Source: Enterobacter hormaechei subsp. xiangfangensis
GTDB lineage: Bacteria; Pseudomonadota; Gammaproteobacteria; Enterobacterales; Enterobacteriaceae
Direction of reading: 5' to 3'
Assembly (NCBI RefSeq): GCF_001729785.1
Contig: NZ_CP017183.1
Coordinates: forward strand, 1,488,001 to 1,552,000
Length of the DNA stretch: 64,000 nucleotides
Shown: piece after piece, positions 36,460 to 48,742 of the stretch
Layout: each line of letters begins with the position of its first letter
Position numbering within the stretch: the stretch's first letter is position 1
Translations under genes and position numbers: made by a program
Notes under the pieces: model-generated
What the model was told of the DNA's origin: nothing
Databases searched by the model: none
The model's input: the letters and a program-made list of their open reading frames with translations, nothing else

Positions 36460-38382
36460 ATGAAAAAATTTCCCTGGGCGTGCGTGGCGCTGACCGCATT
36501 GTCGTTATATTCCAGTTCGCTGCTTGCAGCTAACTTTAGCGCGAGTTTTAAAAATACTGATATTCGCGAGTTTATCGATACGGTAGGCCGCAATCTCAAC
36601 AAAACCATTCTGGTCGACCCGTCCGTCCAGGGCACCGTCTCGGTCCGAACCTACAACGTGCTGACGGAAGATGAGTACTACCAATTCTTTCTGAGCGTGC
36701 TGGATCTCTACGGCCTGTCGGTGATCCCGTTGGACAACGGCATGGTCAAAGTGGTGCGCTCAAGCGTGGCGCGTACCGCCGGTGCGCCGCTGGCAGACAG
36801 CAAGAACCCGGGCAAAGGTGATGAGATCATCACCCGCGTGGTGCGCATGGAAAACGTACCCGTTCGCGAGCTGGCCCCGCTGCTGCGTCAGCTCAACGAT
36901 GCCACTGGCATCGGGAACGTGGTGCACTTTGAGCCGTCCAACGTCCTGCTGTTAACCGGTAAAGCCTCGGTGGTGAACCGCCTGGTGGATCTGGTGCAGC
37001 GCGTCGATAAAGACGGTATTCAGCGCCGCGAAATCCTCCCGCTGCGCTTTGCCTCTGCCAAAGAACTTTCGGATATGTTGAACAACCTCAACAACGAAGA
37101 GCAGAAAGGGCAGAACGCGCCGCAGCTGGCGACCAAGGTGGTGGCGGATGACGAAACCAACAGCCTGGTGATCAGCGGTTCGGAAGATGCGCGCGCGCGT
37201 ACCCGTTCCCTTATCCATCAGCTGGATCGCGAGCAGAATAACGAGGGGAACACCCGCGTCTTCTACCTCAAATATGCCAGCGCCACCAAAGTGGTGCCGG
37301 TGCTGACCGGGATTGGCGAGCAGCTGAAAGACAAGCCGGGCGCGGCCAAAGCGAAAACCGCGAGCGCCTCAACCGATCTGAATATCACCGCCGACGAGTC
37401 AACCAACTCCCTGGTGATCACTGCGCAGCCTAATGTGATGAACTCCCTGGAGAAGGTGATCGACAAGCTGGATATTCGCCGTCCGCAGGTGCTGGTGGAA
37501 GCGATCATTGCCGAAGTGCAGGACGGCAACGGCCTGGATCTTGGGGTGCAGTGGACCAGCAAGCACGGCGGCGTGCAGTTTGGCGCTACCGGCCTGCCAA
37601 TCAGCCAGATTAAAAATGGCACCATGAAAGGGGCGAGCTTCACGGGCCTTGCGACCGGCTTCTTTAACGGTGATTTCGGTGCGCTGATGACCGCGCTCTC
37701 CACCAACGGCAAAAACGACATCCTCTCCACGCCAAGCGTGGTCACGCTGGATAACAAAGAAGCGTCATTCAACGTCGGTCAGGATGTGCCGGTGCTTTCC
37801 GGTTCGCAAACCACCAGCGGCGACAACGTGTTTAACTCCGTTGAGCGTAAAACCGTCGGTACCAAGCTGAAGATTGTGCCGCAAATCAACGATGGCGACA
37901 TGATCCACCTGAAGATTGAGCAGGAAGTGTCCAGCGTTGACAACAGCGCGACGGAAGATTCGAGCCTCGGCCCAACCTTCAACACGCGCACGATCAATAA
38001 CGAAGTGATGGTTCACAGTGGCCAGACGGTGGTGCTCGGCGGCCTGATGGAAAATGTGACCAAACAGTCCGTCTCCAAAGTGCCGCTGCTCGGCGATATC
38101 CCGCTGGTCGGGCAGCTGTTCCGCTACACCTCGCAGGATACCTCTAAACGCAACCTGATGGTGTTTATTCATACCACCGTCCTGCGTGACGACGACAACT
38201 ACAGCGCAGCCTCGAAAGAGAAATATGACCAGATCCGGGTGCGCCAGATGCAGCGCGTGGAAGAGAAAAAGCTCGGTATTGTTGAGCCGAGCGACAATGC
38301 CGTCCTGCCCGCGTTTCCTTCAGCAAGCCCTCACGTCGCACCGGTGAAAACCTCCGCGGCACGCAATCCGTTTAAAGAGTAA
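36460..38382 (+). CDS. gspD: Type II secretion secretin GspD
   Basis: Outer-membrane channel subunit of 640 residues (E. coli 650). Signal peptide ends near SSLLA-A (about residue 23). N0 is ANFSASFKNTDIREFIDTVG; three KH-like N domains follow (about 120-340) and then the secretin core, with VPLLGDIPLVGQLFRY and the inner-gate region FNVGQDVPVLSG. It is intact. The C-terminus is Pro/Ala-rich like other pilotin-dependent secretins, but no gspS pilotin gene is seen here. It follows gspC by 13 bases. Confidence 0.95.
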   Translation: MKKFPWACVALTALSLYSSSLLAANFSASFKNTDIREFIDTVGRNLNKTILVDPSVQGTVSVRTYNVLTEDEYYQFFLSVLDLYGLSVIPLDNGMVKVVRSSVARTAGAPLADSKNPGKGDEIITRVVRMENVPVRELAPLLRQLNDATGIGNVVHFEPSNVLLLTGKASVVNRLVDLVQRVDKDGIQRREILPLRFASAKELSDMLNNLNNEEQKGQNAPQLATKVVADDETNSLVISGSEDARARTRSLIHQLDREQNNEGNTRVFYLKYASATKVVPVLTGIGEQLKDKPGAAKAKTASASTDLNITADESTNSLVITAQPNVMNSLEKVIDKLDIRRPQVLVEAIIAEVQDGNGLDLGVQWTSKHGGVQFGATGLPISQIKNGTMKGASFTGLATGFFNGDFGALMTALSTNGKNDILSTPSVVTLDNKEASFNVGQDVPVLSGSQTTSGDNVFNSVERKTVGTKLKIVPQINDGDMIHLKIEQEVSSVDNSATEDSSLGPTFNTRTINNEVMVHSGQTVVLGGLMENVTKQSVSKVPLLGDIPLVGQLFRYTSQDTSKRNLMVFIHTTVLRDDDNYSAASKEKYDQIRVRQMQRVEEKKLGIVEPSDNAVLPAFPSASPHVAPVKTSAARNPFKE

Positions 38383-38396
38383 GGCGGAGGGATAAC

Positions 38397-39056
38397 GTGG
38401 ACGAACTGAGTAAATCCCTGTGTAGCAGCAACTACGCAAAAGATAACGGCGTTCTGCTTTACAACAATGACGTCTATATCCGTGAGGACACCCCGGCGTT
38501 AGCACTGCTGGAGGTGCGCCGGGTGCTTGGACGCGCGTTCGTCCCGATCACCCTGGCGCCGGAAGCGTTTGATGAGATGCTGGCCAAAATCTGGCAGCAG
38601 AGCAGCGGCGTGTCGCAGCAGCTGGTGGACGACATGGACGCGGATATCGATCTGATGGCGTTAACCGAGGAGATCCCGGATAACGGCAACAAAAAGCAAA
38701 AGGGGATGACGCTGCTGGAGGTGATGGTCGCTTTGGTGATTTTCTCCACCGCCGCGCTGGCGCTGATGAACTCGGTCTCCCTGAACGTGCGTTTTACCCA
38801 TGGCCTGGCCGATACCTTGCAGGCCACTTGGGTGGCGGAAAACCAGCTGGCGGAAGCACAGCTCACGAAAACCGACTTCCCGGATGCTGAACAGCAGGGG
38901 ACGGAAATCATGGGCGGGCGCAGCTGGAACTGGCGTAAGCAGCGGGTGAAAACGGCCGACAACGTCTGGGCGAATACAATACGCGTGTATGCGGAAGGCG
39001 ATGAGAGCCAGCCGGTTATTTCCCTGCATATCATTCCGCCGGGAGAGAGCAAGTGA
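38397..39056 (+). CDS. Chimeric GspE N-terminal / GspI pseudopilin gene
   Basis: One 219-residue frame. Residues 1 to about 98 (LLEVRRVLGRAFVPITLAPE ... LTEEIPD) match the N-terminal, GspL-binding domain of the GspE ATPase. From about 99 the sequence is GspI: KKQKG-MTLLEVMVALVIFS, the prepilin cleavage site (Gly103-Met104, with Glu at +5), then a minor-pseudopilin body. GspE Walker motifs and zinc domain, and all of gspF, gspG and gspH, are missing. The join is near 38681-38692. The GTG at 38397 follows GGCGGAGG; the stop overlaps gspJ. Topology would be coherent: cytosolic domain, membrane helix, periplasmic head. Confidence 0.9.
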   Translation: MDELSKSLCSSNYAKDNGVLLYNNDVYIREDTPALALLEVRRVLGRAFVPITLAPEAFDEMLAKIWQQSSGVSQQLVDDMDADIDLMALTEEIPDNGNKKQKGMTLLEVMVALVIFSTAALALMNSVSLNVRFTHGLADTLQATWVAENQLAEAQLTKTDFPDAEQQGTEIMGGRSWNWRKQRVKTADNVWANTIRVYAEGDESQPVISLHIIPPGESK

Positions 39057-39712
39057 AGAAAATGCGACGCCAGCGCGGATTTACCCTGCTGGAGATCATG
39101 ATTGCGCTGACTATCTTCGCGGTGATCAGCACCCTGGCCTGGCAAATTCTGGACGGCGCGATGCGTACCAGCTCGGCGACGGATGCCAGCGCCGCAAAGC
39201 TCAACCAGCTTCAGCGCGCCTGGAGTCTGATGGAGCGTGATTTTTTCCAGCTTCAGGCGCGCGCCCCGCGTAATGAGCCGGAGCTGTTTCGTCAGGCGGG
39301 CGATGCCCTTGAACTGACCACCCTGAATGGCGTGAGCGGAACGGTCCAGCTGGAGCGCGTGCGCTGGCGGCTGGAAGAGGGGCGTTTGTATCGCGACGTC
39401 TGGCCGGTCATTGACGGCCCGGCGGATGTTAAGCCTGACGAAGTGCCGATTGTCAGCGGCGTTAAATCATTGCAGTGGCGGTTTTATCGTCAGGGCTGGC
39501 TGAAAAGTTGGAGCGACGCCGCCCATCTGCCGGACGGCGTGGAGGTTACGTTGACGATGGAAAACGGGGATACCTGGCGCTGGGTATTCACCACGCCGGG
39601 TGATATGCCGGAGGTGGCCGCTGCCGCGGCGCCAGAGAAAGCCGCCGACGCACCTGGGACGCCCCCGGATGCAGCCCCTGCGCCTGCCCCTTCGCCGGAG
39701 ACCAGACCATGA
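39053..39712 (+). CDS. gspJ: Minor pseudopilin GspJ
   Basis: Type II secretion minor pseudopilin of 219 residues that forms the tip complex with GspI and GspK. The prepilin motif is RQRG-FTLLEIMIALTIFAV, with cleavage after Gly and Glu at +5. The C-terminus has an unusual Ala/Pro-rich tail (AAAAPEKAADAPGTPPDAA). The start is GTG at 39053 overlapping the previous stop (GTGA). It ends overlapping gspK. Confidence 0.93.
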   Translation: MKKMRRQRGFTLLEIMIALTIFAVISTLAWQILDGAMRTSSATDASAAKLNQLQRAWSLMERDFFQLQARAPRNEPELFRQAGDALELTTLNGVSGTVQLERVRWRLEEGRLYRDVWPVIDGPADVKPDEVPIVSGVKSLQWRFYRQGWLKSWSDAAHLPDGVEVTLTMENGDTWRWVFTTPGDMPEVAAAAAPEKAADAPGTPPDAAPAPAPSPETRP

Positions 39713-40719
39713 AGCGGATCCGTCAACAACAGGGCGTCGCCCTGCTGGTGGTGCTGATTTTGCTGGTGATGATGTCGGCGCTGGCCGCCAAAATCAGCCA
39801 GCAGTTCTGCCGTAATTTGCAGAAAACGCATTATCAGGTAAGCCAGCAGCAGCTGCGCTGGGCGATGCAGGCCCAGGAAAAAGTGGTTAAGGACCGGTTA
39901 CAGACCGACGCCAGCGGCGAGAGCAAGCCGCTGGCGCTGGACGGCGACTGGCATCAGCCGCTGGAGACGCAGGGTGAAGATTACACGGTCGTGAGCCAGG
40001 TGGAAGATGCGCAGGACTGCTTTAACGTCAATAACCTGTTGACCGCCGACATCGCACCCCAGGGGCAAAGCGCTCCCGCGGTGGCGGAAACACCGCGTAA
40101 AGCGCGGATTGTAGAACAACTTCTGACGGAAAGTGGGCTCAGTCGGGGCACGGCGGAGGCGGTCTATTTCCAGCTGGTGGATTATCTCGATGGTGACAGC
40201 ACCACGGCGAAGGAGGGGGCCGAAAGCGATGCGTGGGCTGGCGTCGTGCCCGCGCGGCAACCGGCAAATCAGATGATGCGCAGCATCGCGGAAATCAAAC
40301 TGCTGCCGGCGTTCCCTGTTACGGCATATCCAAAGGTGAGCAAGCTGTTATGCGCGCTGCCGGACGCCGCCAGCAAGGTGGACGTGAACACCCTGCAACC
40401 GGAACAGGCCGCCGTGCTGGCGGCCATGTTCCCGGGAAAACTCACGCGGGATGACGCCGTTCGCCTGCTGGATTCGCGTCCGGAATCGGGCTGGGAAAAT
40501 ATGGAAGCGTTCAGCAAAGCGCTGGAGCAGGCCTTCCCGCAGTTAAAAGACGATCTCCCGCAGGTGGTGGATCAATTTTCTATAAACAGCCGGTACTTCC
40601 GCGTGAATTACACCGGCAATACCGATGAATTAACGCTTCGCGTGGTCAGCCAGCTTCAGGTGAATAACGAAGCCGGTGAGATCGTGACGTGGCAGCGTCG
40701 TTACCGAATGATTGAATAA
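39709..40719 (+). CDS. gspK: Minor pseudopilin GspK
   Basis: Large minor pseudopilin of 336 residues that caps the pseudopilus. The N-terminal motif is RQQQG-VALLVVLILLVMMSAL and lacks Glu at +5, as is usual for GspK. The large periplasmic head includes a helical insert and the calcium-site region DAQDCFNVNNLLT. The ATG overlaps the gspJ stop (ATGA). Confidence 0.94.
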   Translation: MKRIRQQQGVALLVVLILLVMMSALAAKISQQFCRNLQKTHYQVSQQQLRWAMQAQEKVVKDRLQTDASGESKPLALDGDWHQPLETQGEDYTVVSQVEDAQDCFNVNNLLTADIAPQGQSAPAVAETPRKARIVEQLLTESGLSRGTAEAVYFQLVDYLDGDSTTAKEGAESDAWAGVVPARQPANQMMRSIAEIKLLPAFPVTAYPKVSKLLCALPDAASKVDVNTLQPEQAAVLAAMFPGKLTRDDAVRLLDSRPESGWENMEAFSKALEQAFPQLKDDLPQVVDQFSINSRYFRVNYTGNTDELTLRVVSQLQVNNEAGEIVTWQRRYRMIE

Positions 40720-40734
40720 GAAAAGTAGAACGTT

Positions 40735-41868
40735 ATGAAACAGGTACTTTTTGTTCGTCCCGACAGCCGCGAGGGCGGGAAAATAATGTGGTGTGAGTCC
40801 GGCAGCGAGCGCGTCGAGGTGGTCGACAGCCTGGAGATGCTGGCCGAACACCCCCTGGCTACGCGCGTTTGTCTCCTGTTACCCGCCAGCGACATGATTT
40901 TCCGCCATTTTAGGCTACCGAAAAAGGTGGCTTCTCAGGGAATGGCCTTCTCGTGGATGGCAGAAGAGACGCTGATTGGCGACGTGGACAACCTCCACTG
41001 GACGGTACTCCACAAAAAAGGCGCCGACGTCGACGCCGTGGCCATTGACGCCGACCGCCTGCGCGCAACATTAATCCGCTGTCAGGAGGCCGGATTAAAC
41101 GTGATTCAGGCCCTGCCTGATGCCTGGCTCCTGCCCGTGACGGCAGGGGGCAGCACGCTGGTCGCGCAGGATGATGGCTACTGGCTGCGTTTATCGCCCC
41201 ATGTGGCGGGTGAAATGGAGGCAACCCTGCTGCCGCTGTTAATGCAGAAAGCCGGGGGCGGGGAAGTGTGGTGTTACGGCGATGCGCCTGCGAAGGTGCA
41301 CATTGACGTGCAGCATGCCTGGCAGCATCCGCTGGCGCTGATCCAGCCGCAGTGGCAAACCTGTCGCGTTAACCTGCTTCACGGTGAATTCAGCCTTAAG
41401 GCCGGTCATGGGCGGGCAGCGAAAAGGATGAAAGCCGCGATGGTGGCGGCGGGCGTGCTGTCTGTTGGTCTGCTGCTGGGGCCACGCATTGCGATGGCCT
41501 GGATGCTGGTGCAGCAGGAAAATCGGGTGCAGCAGGAGATCGTCCAGGTTTATCAGCACCATTTCCCCAGCATGCGGCAGCAGACCAATATCAAATATCA
41601 CTTTGGCCAAAGCCTGAAAAAACAGAGCAAGGGGTTCTTTCTTCAGCTTGAGGAGCTGGAGAAAGCCCGGCAGTCAGTCCCTGCGATGGAGATCGATCTG
41701 CTGGAATACGATGCGCAGCAAAACACCCTGACGCTGAGCGTCAGCGCGCAAAACCAGCCCGCGTTGCAGGCGTTTGTTAACCAGACCAGTGAGAATTTTG
41801 ATTTTACCTTACAGCCTGTTTCAACAACCGAACCGTATACCGCCATGATCGCAGGGAAACATAAATGA
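40735..41868 (+). CDS. gspL: Type II secretion platform protein GspL
   Basis: Bitopic inner-membrane protein of 377 residues. The actin-like cytosolic domain (about 1-235) normally binds the N-terminal domain of GspE. The membrane helix is at about 240-262 (AAMVAAGVLSVGLLLGPRIAMA) and a ferredoxin-like periplasmic domain binds GspM. The frame is intact. Because its partner GspE survives only as the N-terminal domain fused to GspI, GspL could still bind that chimera. Confidence 0.9.
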   Translation: MKQVLFVRPDSREGGKIMWCESGSERVEVVDSLEMLAEHPLATRVCLLLPASDMIFRHFRLPKKVASQGMAFSWMAEETLIGDVDNLHWTVLHKKGADVDAVAIDADRLRATLIRCQEAGLNVIQALPDAWLLPVTAGGSTLVAQDDGYWLRLSPHVAGEMEATLLPLLMQKAGGGEVWCYGDAPAKVHIDVQHAWQHPLALIQPQWQTCRVNLLHGEFSLKAGHGRAAKRMKAAMVAAGVLSVGLLLGPRIAMAWMLVQQENRVQQEIVQVYQHHFPSMRQQTNIKYHFGQSLKKQSKGFFLQLEELEKARQSVPAMEIDLLEYDAQQNTLTLSVSAQNQPALQAFVNQTSENFDFTLQPVSTTEPYTAMIAGKHK

Positions 41869-42350
41869 AAGAGCGAATCGCACAGCTGAAAGCGCGCTAT
41901 CAGAATTACAGCGCCCGGGAAAAAATCATTTTAAAAATATGTGCCGTTGCCATTGTGGGGGCAGCGGTGTATTACACAGGAGTGATCCCCTTGGATAATA
42001 TGATTAAAAATAGTAAATCGACACTTAAAAGACAAAAAGAGACGCTTAACTGGATGCGCAGTGAAATTGATAAAAATCATCTTCAGATCCAGTTAGTCAA
42101 AACGGATAATCCGCGTACGGTGGTCGAGAATAGCGCCCATGAAATTAACCTTTCGCTGACGGATGTGCGCCAGGAGGGGCAAACTTTATCGTTCGTGGTG
42201 AATCGGGTTAATGTGTATGAATTAAAAAGCTGGCTGCGTGAAATTAATCAGACCACCGGTGTGAGATTGCAAAAAATAAACCTCACGCCGGTTGACCACC
42301 TCAGCGATGTGAAAGCGCAGGTGCAACTCACCTGGGCAAAAAACGCATGA
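41865..42350 (+). CDS. gspM: Type II secretion platform protein GspM
   Basis: Small bitopic inner-membrane protein of 161 residues with a cytosolic start, a helix at about 24-42 (IILKICAVAIVGAAVYYTGV) and a ferredoxin-like periplasmic domain. It partners GspL and GspC. It overlaps gspL and gspO by 4 bases each. No gspN gene follows, as in the E. coli K-12 set. Confidence 0.9.
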   Translation: MKERIAQLKARYQNYSAREKIILKICAVAIVGAAVYYTGVIPLDNMIKNSKSTLKRQKETLNWMRSEIDKNHLQIQLVKTDNPRTVVENSAHEINLSLTDVRQEGQTLSFVVNRVNVYELKSWLREINQTTGVRLQKINLTPVDHLSDVKAQVQLTWAKNA

Positions 42351-43144
42351 ATACCTTCGCGCTGATGCGGGATGCCTTTCCGGTAGGGTTCCCGATAATG
42401 AGTGCGATCCTGGGCGGCATTGTGGGCAGTTTTCTTGGCGTTGTCGCCGAACGCGTACCGGGGATGGTGATGGATGAGGAGGGGAGCGGTAATCTGCTCA
42501 TTCCGGCCTCGCACTGTTCGGTGTGCCAGCACGCCCTCGCCGCGTGGGAAAACATCCCGCTGCTCAGCTGGCTTTTATTACGGGGGCGCTGCCACCAGTG
42601 CGGCAGCGCGATCCCGCTGCGACTCTTTCTGGTCGAACTGATCTCCGCCTTGTTTTTTGGCATCACGGCCTGGTGCATGCCAGACGTTCAGGCGCTGTTC
42701 TCTTTGTGGTTACTGGCGGCTTTTTTACTGCCGCTGGCCATGATCGACTGGCAGCACCAGCTGCTTCCGGACTGCCTGACCCAGCCGCTGCTGTGGGCAG
42801 GTCTCTTGCTTCATGTGTTTGACCACACGTTGCCGCTACGCGATGCGCTGTTCGGCGCGGTGGCGGGCTATCTGTCGCTCTGGCTGCTCTACTGGGCTTT
42901 TCGTCTGATCACGGGACGAGAAGGTCTGGGTTACGGGGATTTTAAGCTACTGGCGGCGCTGGGCGCCTGGTGCGGCTGGCAGGCGTTGCCCTCTATTGAA
43001 CTGGCGGCAGCGTTAAGCGGTATTGTCGGTTATTTCGCCGTAAATAATTTAAATAAAAATAACCTCACTATTTCTTTTGGTCCTTATCTCGCCTTTGCTG
43101 GAATAGGGGTTTTTATTAGTCAGCAAATTGCTTTCACATTTTAA
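42347..43144 (+). CDS. gspO: Prepilin peptidase/methyltransferase GspO
   Basis: Inner-membrane aspartic protease of 265 residues that cleaves prepilin leaders after Gly and methylates the new N-terminus. The cytosolic zinc loop has two CxxC pairs (CSVC and CHQC). Catalytic aspartates are in MIDWQHQLLPD and GLGYGDFKLL. About eight hydrophobic segments. Intact and last in the gsp operon; it would be needed to process GspI, J and K and perhaps pilins encoded elsewhere. Confidence 0.95.
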   Translation: MNTFALMRDAFPVGFPIMSAILGGIVGSFLGVVAERVPGMVMDEEGSGNLLIPASHCSVCQHALAAWENIPLLSWLLLRGRCHQCGSAIPLRLFLVELISALFFGITAWCMPDVQALFSLWLLAAFLLPLAMIDWQHQLLPDCLTQPLLWAGLLLHVFDHTLPLRDALFGAVAGYLSLWLLYWAFRLITGREGLGYGDFKLLAALGAWCGWQALPSIELAAALSGIVGYFAVNNLNKNNLTISFGPYLAFAGIGVFISQQIAFTF

Positions 43145-43379
43145 ATATACAGGTCAAGATTTTTTATAAATCTTTTTGATGGAGGAAGGAAAGGACGATC
43201 CTTTACGCTCAGTGTATCGTAAGAGATATAAGCTACACGGGATTTGGCTTGTATCTTTTAATGGAGGAATACAACGCAGCAACAATTTTTTGTTCACGGC
43301 ACTCACGTTGGTTAAATACGCATTACGCGAAACGCATCCATGATCTCACGGAAGACATGGGTTACTACGTTATAAATAA

Positions 43380-46100
<2,721 letters not shown>

Positions 46101-46111
46101 TCTAACCCATT

Positions 46112-46141
46112 AATCACTCCCCCTTTAGAGGGGGAGTGATT
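46112..46141 (+). terminator. Hairpin after the GH18 chitinase
   Basis: AATCACTCCCCC / GGGGGAGTGATT (46112-46123 and 46130-46141) with a 6-base loop, 12 bases after the stop. No long T-run follows, so termination may be partial. Confidence 0.7.
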
Positions 46142-46201
46142 CAAAATTCATTTTACAGGATGTTGGTAAGGAGAAATAACCGAAACTGTCAGCAGGTAAA
46201 A

Positions 46202-46642
46202 ATGAAAAAGTTAATTTTGTTGTTATTGATAATAAGCCAAAGCGCACTGGCAAATTGTTGGGATAAAGCGGCGCATTATTATCATGTCGATCCTTATTTA
46301 CTGTACGCGATAGCGAATGTGGAATCCGGAATGAATCCGTATGCGGTTGGGCAAAACCGCGATGGCACGCGGGATGTCGGGCTGATGCAAATCAACAGTT
46401 CGCATTTTACCGCGCTTGAAAGCAGAGGCATCGACGAATATCGATTAATCACGGAGCCGTGTACTTCGATCATGGTCGGGGCTTCTATCCTTTCCGGGAT
46501 GATCAGGGTGTATGGCTACAACTGGGAAGCCGTTGGCGCGTATAACGCCGGACTGAAAAAAGAAAATTATCCGCAGAGGATGAAATATGCCCATAAGGTC
46601 TGGGCCAAATATCAGCAACTGAAATTAGCAGCACGTTATTAA
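46202..46642 (+). CDS. Small secreted lytic transglycosylase (IagB/IpgF-like)
   Basis: Periplasmic SLT-family enzyme of 146 residues that cuts the glycan strand of peptidoglycan. The signal peptide is MKKLILLLLIISQSALANCW. The catalytic Glu is in YAIANVESGMNPYAV, then GLMQINSSHF and GAYNAG, all standard family blocks. It resembles the dedicated enzymes IagB/IpgF that open the wall for secretion machines. The ATG at 46202 follows GCAGGTAAAA; the frame is open 22 codons further but the signal peptide fixes the start. It lies between two chitinase genes, so a role in wall passage of the secretion machine is plausible. Confidence 0.88.
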   Translation: MKKLILLLLIISQSALANCWDKAAHYYHVDPYLLYAIANVESGMNPYAVGQNRDGTRDVGLMQINSSHFTALESRGIDEYRLITEPCTSIMVGASILSGMIRVYGYNWEAVGAYNAGLKKENYPQRMKYAHKVWAKYQQLKLAARY

Positions 46643-46776
46643 CGTTTTTTATTTTTGAAGAATTCCTGAAGGTGTTCTTCGAAAAGTGAAAACAGCTGAA
46701 TGTGGTTTATGTATTAACGGAGTAATACCTAAGCCGGGATATTAACATTTAATTTGAAACGAACAGGAAAACTGAA

Positions 46777-48597
46777 ATGAACAAAAGGACGTTACTGAGT
46801 GTACTCATTGCGGGAGCCTGCGTGGCGCCATTCATGGCCCAGGCTGCGAATCTGAAGGAGACCAGCAGTGAGCCGTACACCATCAAAGCCAGCGATCTGG
46901 CGAAGAAAGAGAAGGAACTGACGGACTTCCCGCTGATGGCTTCGGTTAAAGAGACCATCCAGACGCTGGATAACGCGCAGGTCGAACTGATTGAGCCAGG
47001 CCGGGCGGCGAACCCGGACAACGTTAAACGCGTTGAAGGGATTGTGAAAGCCAGCGACTGGGAATATCTCTTCCCGCTGCGCGCCCAGGCCTATACCTAC
47101 AGCAACTTCCTGAAAGCCGTGGGTAAATTCCCGGCGCTGTGTAAAACCTATAATGACGGTCGTGACAGCGACGCCATCTGTCGCAAAGAGCTGGCCACCA
47201 TGTTTGCCCACTTTGCCCAGGAAACTGGCGGCCACGAAAGCTGGCGTCCGGAAGCCGAATGGCGTCAGGCGCTGGTCCACGTACGTGAAATGGGCTGGAG
47301 CGAAGGGCAGAAGGGCGGTTATAACGGCGAATGTAACCCGGACGTCTGGCAAGGACAGACCTGGCCTTGCGGTAAAGATAAAGACGGCGATTTCCTGAGC
47401 TATTTCGGACGCGGTGCGAAACAGTTGTCTTACAACTACAACTACGGTCCATTCTCTGAAGCGATGTACGGCGACGTGCGTACGCTGCTCGACAAACCTG
47501 AGCTGGTGGCGGACACCTGGCTGAACCTGGCGAGTGCGATCTTCTTCTTCGCCTATCCGCAGCCGCCAAAACCAAGCATGTTGCAGGTGATCGACGGTAC
47601 ATGGCAGCCGAACGACCACGATAAAGCCAACGGTCTGGTTCCGGGCTTTGGTGTGACCACCCAGATCATCAACGGCGGCGTTGAGTGCGGCGGCCCGACT
47701 GAAATTGCGCAGTCTCAGAACCGTATCAAATACTACAAAGAGTTTGCAAACTACCTGAAAGTGCCTGTTCCGGCGAACGAAGTGTTGGGTTGCGCCAACA
47801 TGAAGCAGTTCGACGAAGGTGGCGCAGGCGCCCTGAAGATTTACTGGGAACAGGACTGGGGATGGAGCGCGGATACCCCGGACGGCAAGACCTACTCTTG
47901 CCAGCTGGTGGGCTACCAGACTCCGTTCAGCGCCTTTAAAGAAGGTGACTACAGCAAGTGCGTGCAGAAGTTCTTTAACGTGAAAATCGTTAACGATGAT
48001 GGTTCTTCCGTTACCCCGGACGAAACCCCGGTCACGCCAACACCGACGCCATCTGGCGATGAAACGCCAGCGCCAACACCAACGCCGGATGAAACCCCGG
48101 TCGAACCTGTTGTGGTGAACCACGCGCCGGTTGCGCAGATTGCCGGTCCGATCGGTGCAGTGGAAGCAGGTGCGCAGGTTTCTCTGAGTGCGGAAGGCTC
48201 CACCGATCCTGATGGCAACAAACTGACGTATACCTGGCGTTCCCAGGATGGTCAGACTGTTACCGGTCAGGACAAAGCGGTTGTGACCTTCACAGCGCCA
48301 GAGTCTGCGACGGCGCAGCAGTATGAAGTGAGCCTGACCGTCAGCGATGGCGAGCTGAGCAGCACCACGTCTTACCTGCTGAACGTGAAAGCGAAAGCGG
48401 CAACGCCATCCGGAGAAGATACGTCTTACCCGGCATGGAGCGCGAACAGCAAGTACAACGCCGGTGATATCGTGAACAACCACGGTAAACTGTTCCAGTG
48501 CAAACCGTTCCCGTACAGCGGCTGGTGTAACAACTCTTCAACGTACTATGAACCAGGCGCAGGTCTGGCATGGGCTGAAGCCTGGACGGCTCTGTAA
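46777..48597 (+). CDS. Modular GH19 chitinase
   Basis: Secreted chitinase of 606 residues, unrelated in fold to the GH18 enzyme. Signal peptide ends at AQA-A (about 23). The GH19 catalytic region (about 85-330) shows [14 protein letters not shown] with the general-acid Glu and [16 protein letters not shown] Thr/Pro/Glu-rich linker (about 408-443), one PKD domain (about 444-540) and a C-terminal CBM5/12-type domain ([20 protein letters not shown]) follow. It shares the PKD-CBM design of the upstream chitinase. Also a likely cargo of the neighbouring system. Confidence 0.93.
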   Translation: MNKRTLLSVLIAGACVAPFMAQAANLKETSSEPYTIKASDLAKKEKELTDFPLMASVKETIQTLDNAQVELIEPGRAANPDNVKRVEGIVKASDWEYLFPLRAQAYTYSNFLKAVGKFPALCKTYNDGRDSDAICRKELATMFAHFAQETGGHESWRPEAEWRQALVHVREMGWSEGQKGGYNGECNPDVWQGQTWPCGKDKDGDFLSYFGRGAKQLSYNYNYGPFSEAMYGDVRTLLDKPELVADTWLNLASAIFFFAYPQPPKPSMLQVIDGTWQPNDHDKANGLVPGFGVTTQIINGGVECGGPTEIAQSQNRIKYYKEFANYLKVPVPANEVLGCANMKQFDEGGAGALKIYWEQDWGWSADTPDGKTYSCQLVGYQTPFSAFKEGDYSKCVQKFFNVKIVNDDGSSVTPDETPVTPTPTPSGDETPAPTPTPDETPVEPVVVNHAPVAQIAGPIGAVEAGAQVSLSAEGSTDPDGNKLTYTWRSQDGQTVTGQDKAVVTFTAPESATAQQYEVSLTVSDGELSSTTSYLLNVKAKAATPSGEDTSYPAWSANSKYNAGDIVNNHGKLFQCKPFPYSGWCNNSSTYYEPGAGLAWAEAWTAL

Positions 48598-48601
48598 AAG
48601 C

Positions 48602-48629
48602 AAACGGCAACCCCCAGGGTTGCCGTTTT
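48602..48629 (+). terminator. Terminator of the GH19 chitinase
   Basis: Perfect AAACGGCAACCC / GGGTTGCCGTTT (48602-48613 and 48617-48628) with loop CCA, 4 bases after the stop and ending in TTTTA. Confidence 0.9.
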
Positions 48630-48639
48630 AGTGTCTGCA

Positions 48640-48673
48640 CCCTCTCCCTGTGGGAGAGGGCCGGGGTGAGGGC
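48640..48673. repeat. 34-bp GGGAGAGGG-type repeat
   Basis: CCCTCTCCC-TGT-GGGAGAGGG hairpin followed by CCGGGGTGAGGGC. Its reverse complement is identical over 34 bases to 58106-58139 near aqpZ. Dispersed intergenic repeat. Confidence 0.85.
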
Positions 48674-48697
48674 ATCAGTCCGCACTCTCTGTTTTTT

Positions 48698-48728
48698 GCC
48701 GGGTGGCGCTGCGCTTACCCGGCCTACA
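48698..48728. repeat. REP-type palindrome
   Basis: GCCGGGTGGCGC...TTACCCGGCCTACA between the convergent GH19 chitinase and ybjS genes; same family as the element at 26486. Confidence 0.78.
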
Positions 48729-48742
48729 TGAGGCTGGAACGC

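Noticed and set aside
43179..43343. 54-codon open frame upstream of the GH18 chitinase
   Set aside because: No ribosome site before the ATG and no recognisable sequence; the region is more likely the chitinase promoter and leader.
46792..48483. 563-codon open frame antisense to the GH19 chitinase gene
   Set aside because: The plus-strand frame has signal peptide, GH19, PKD and CBM parts; the antisense frame has no family pattern and unusual composition. It is a by-product of codon bias.
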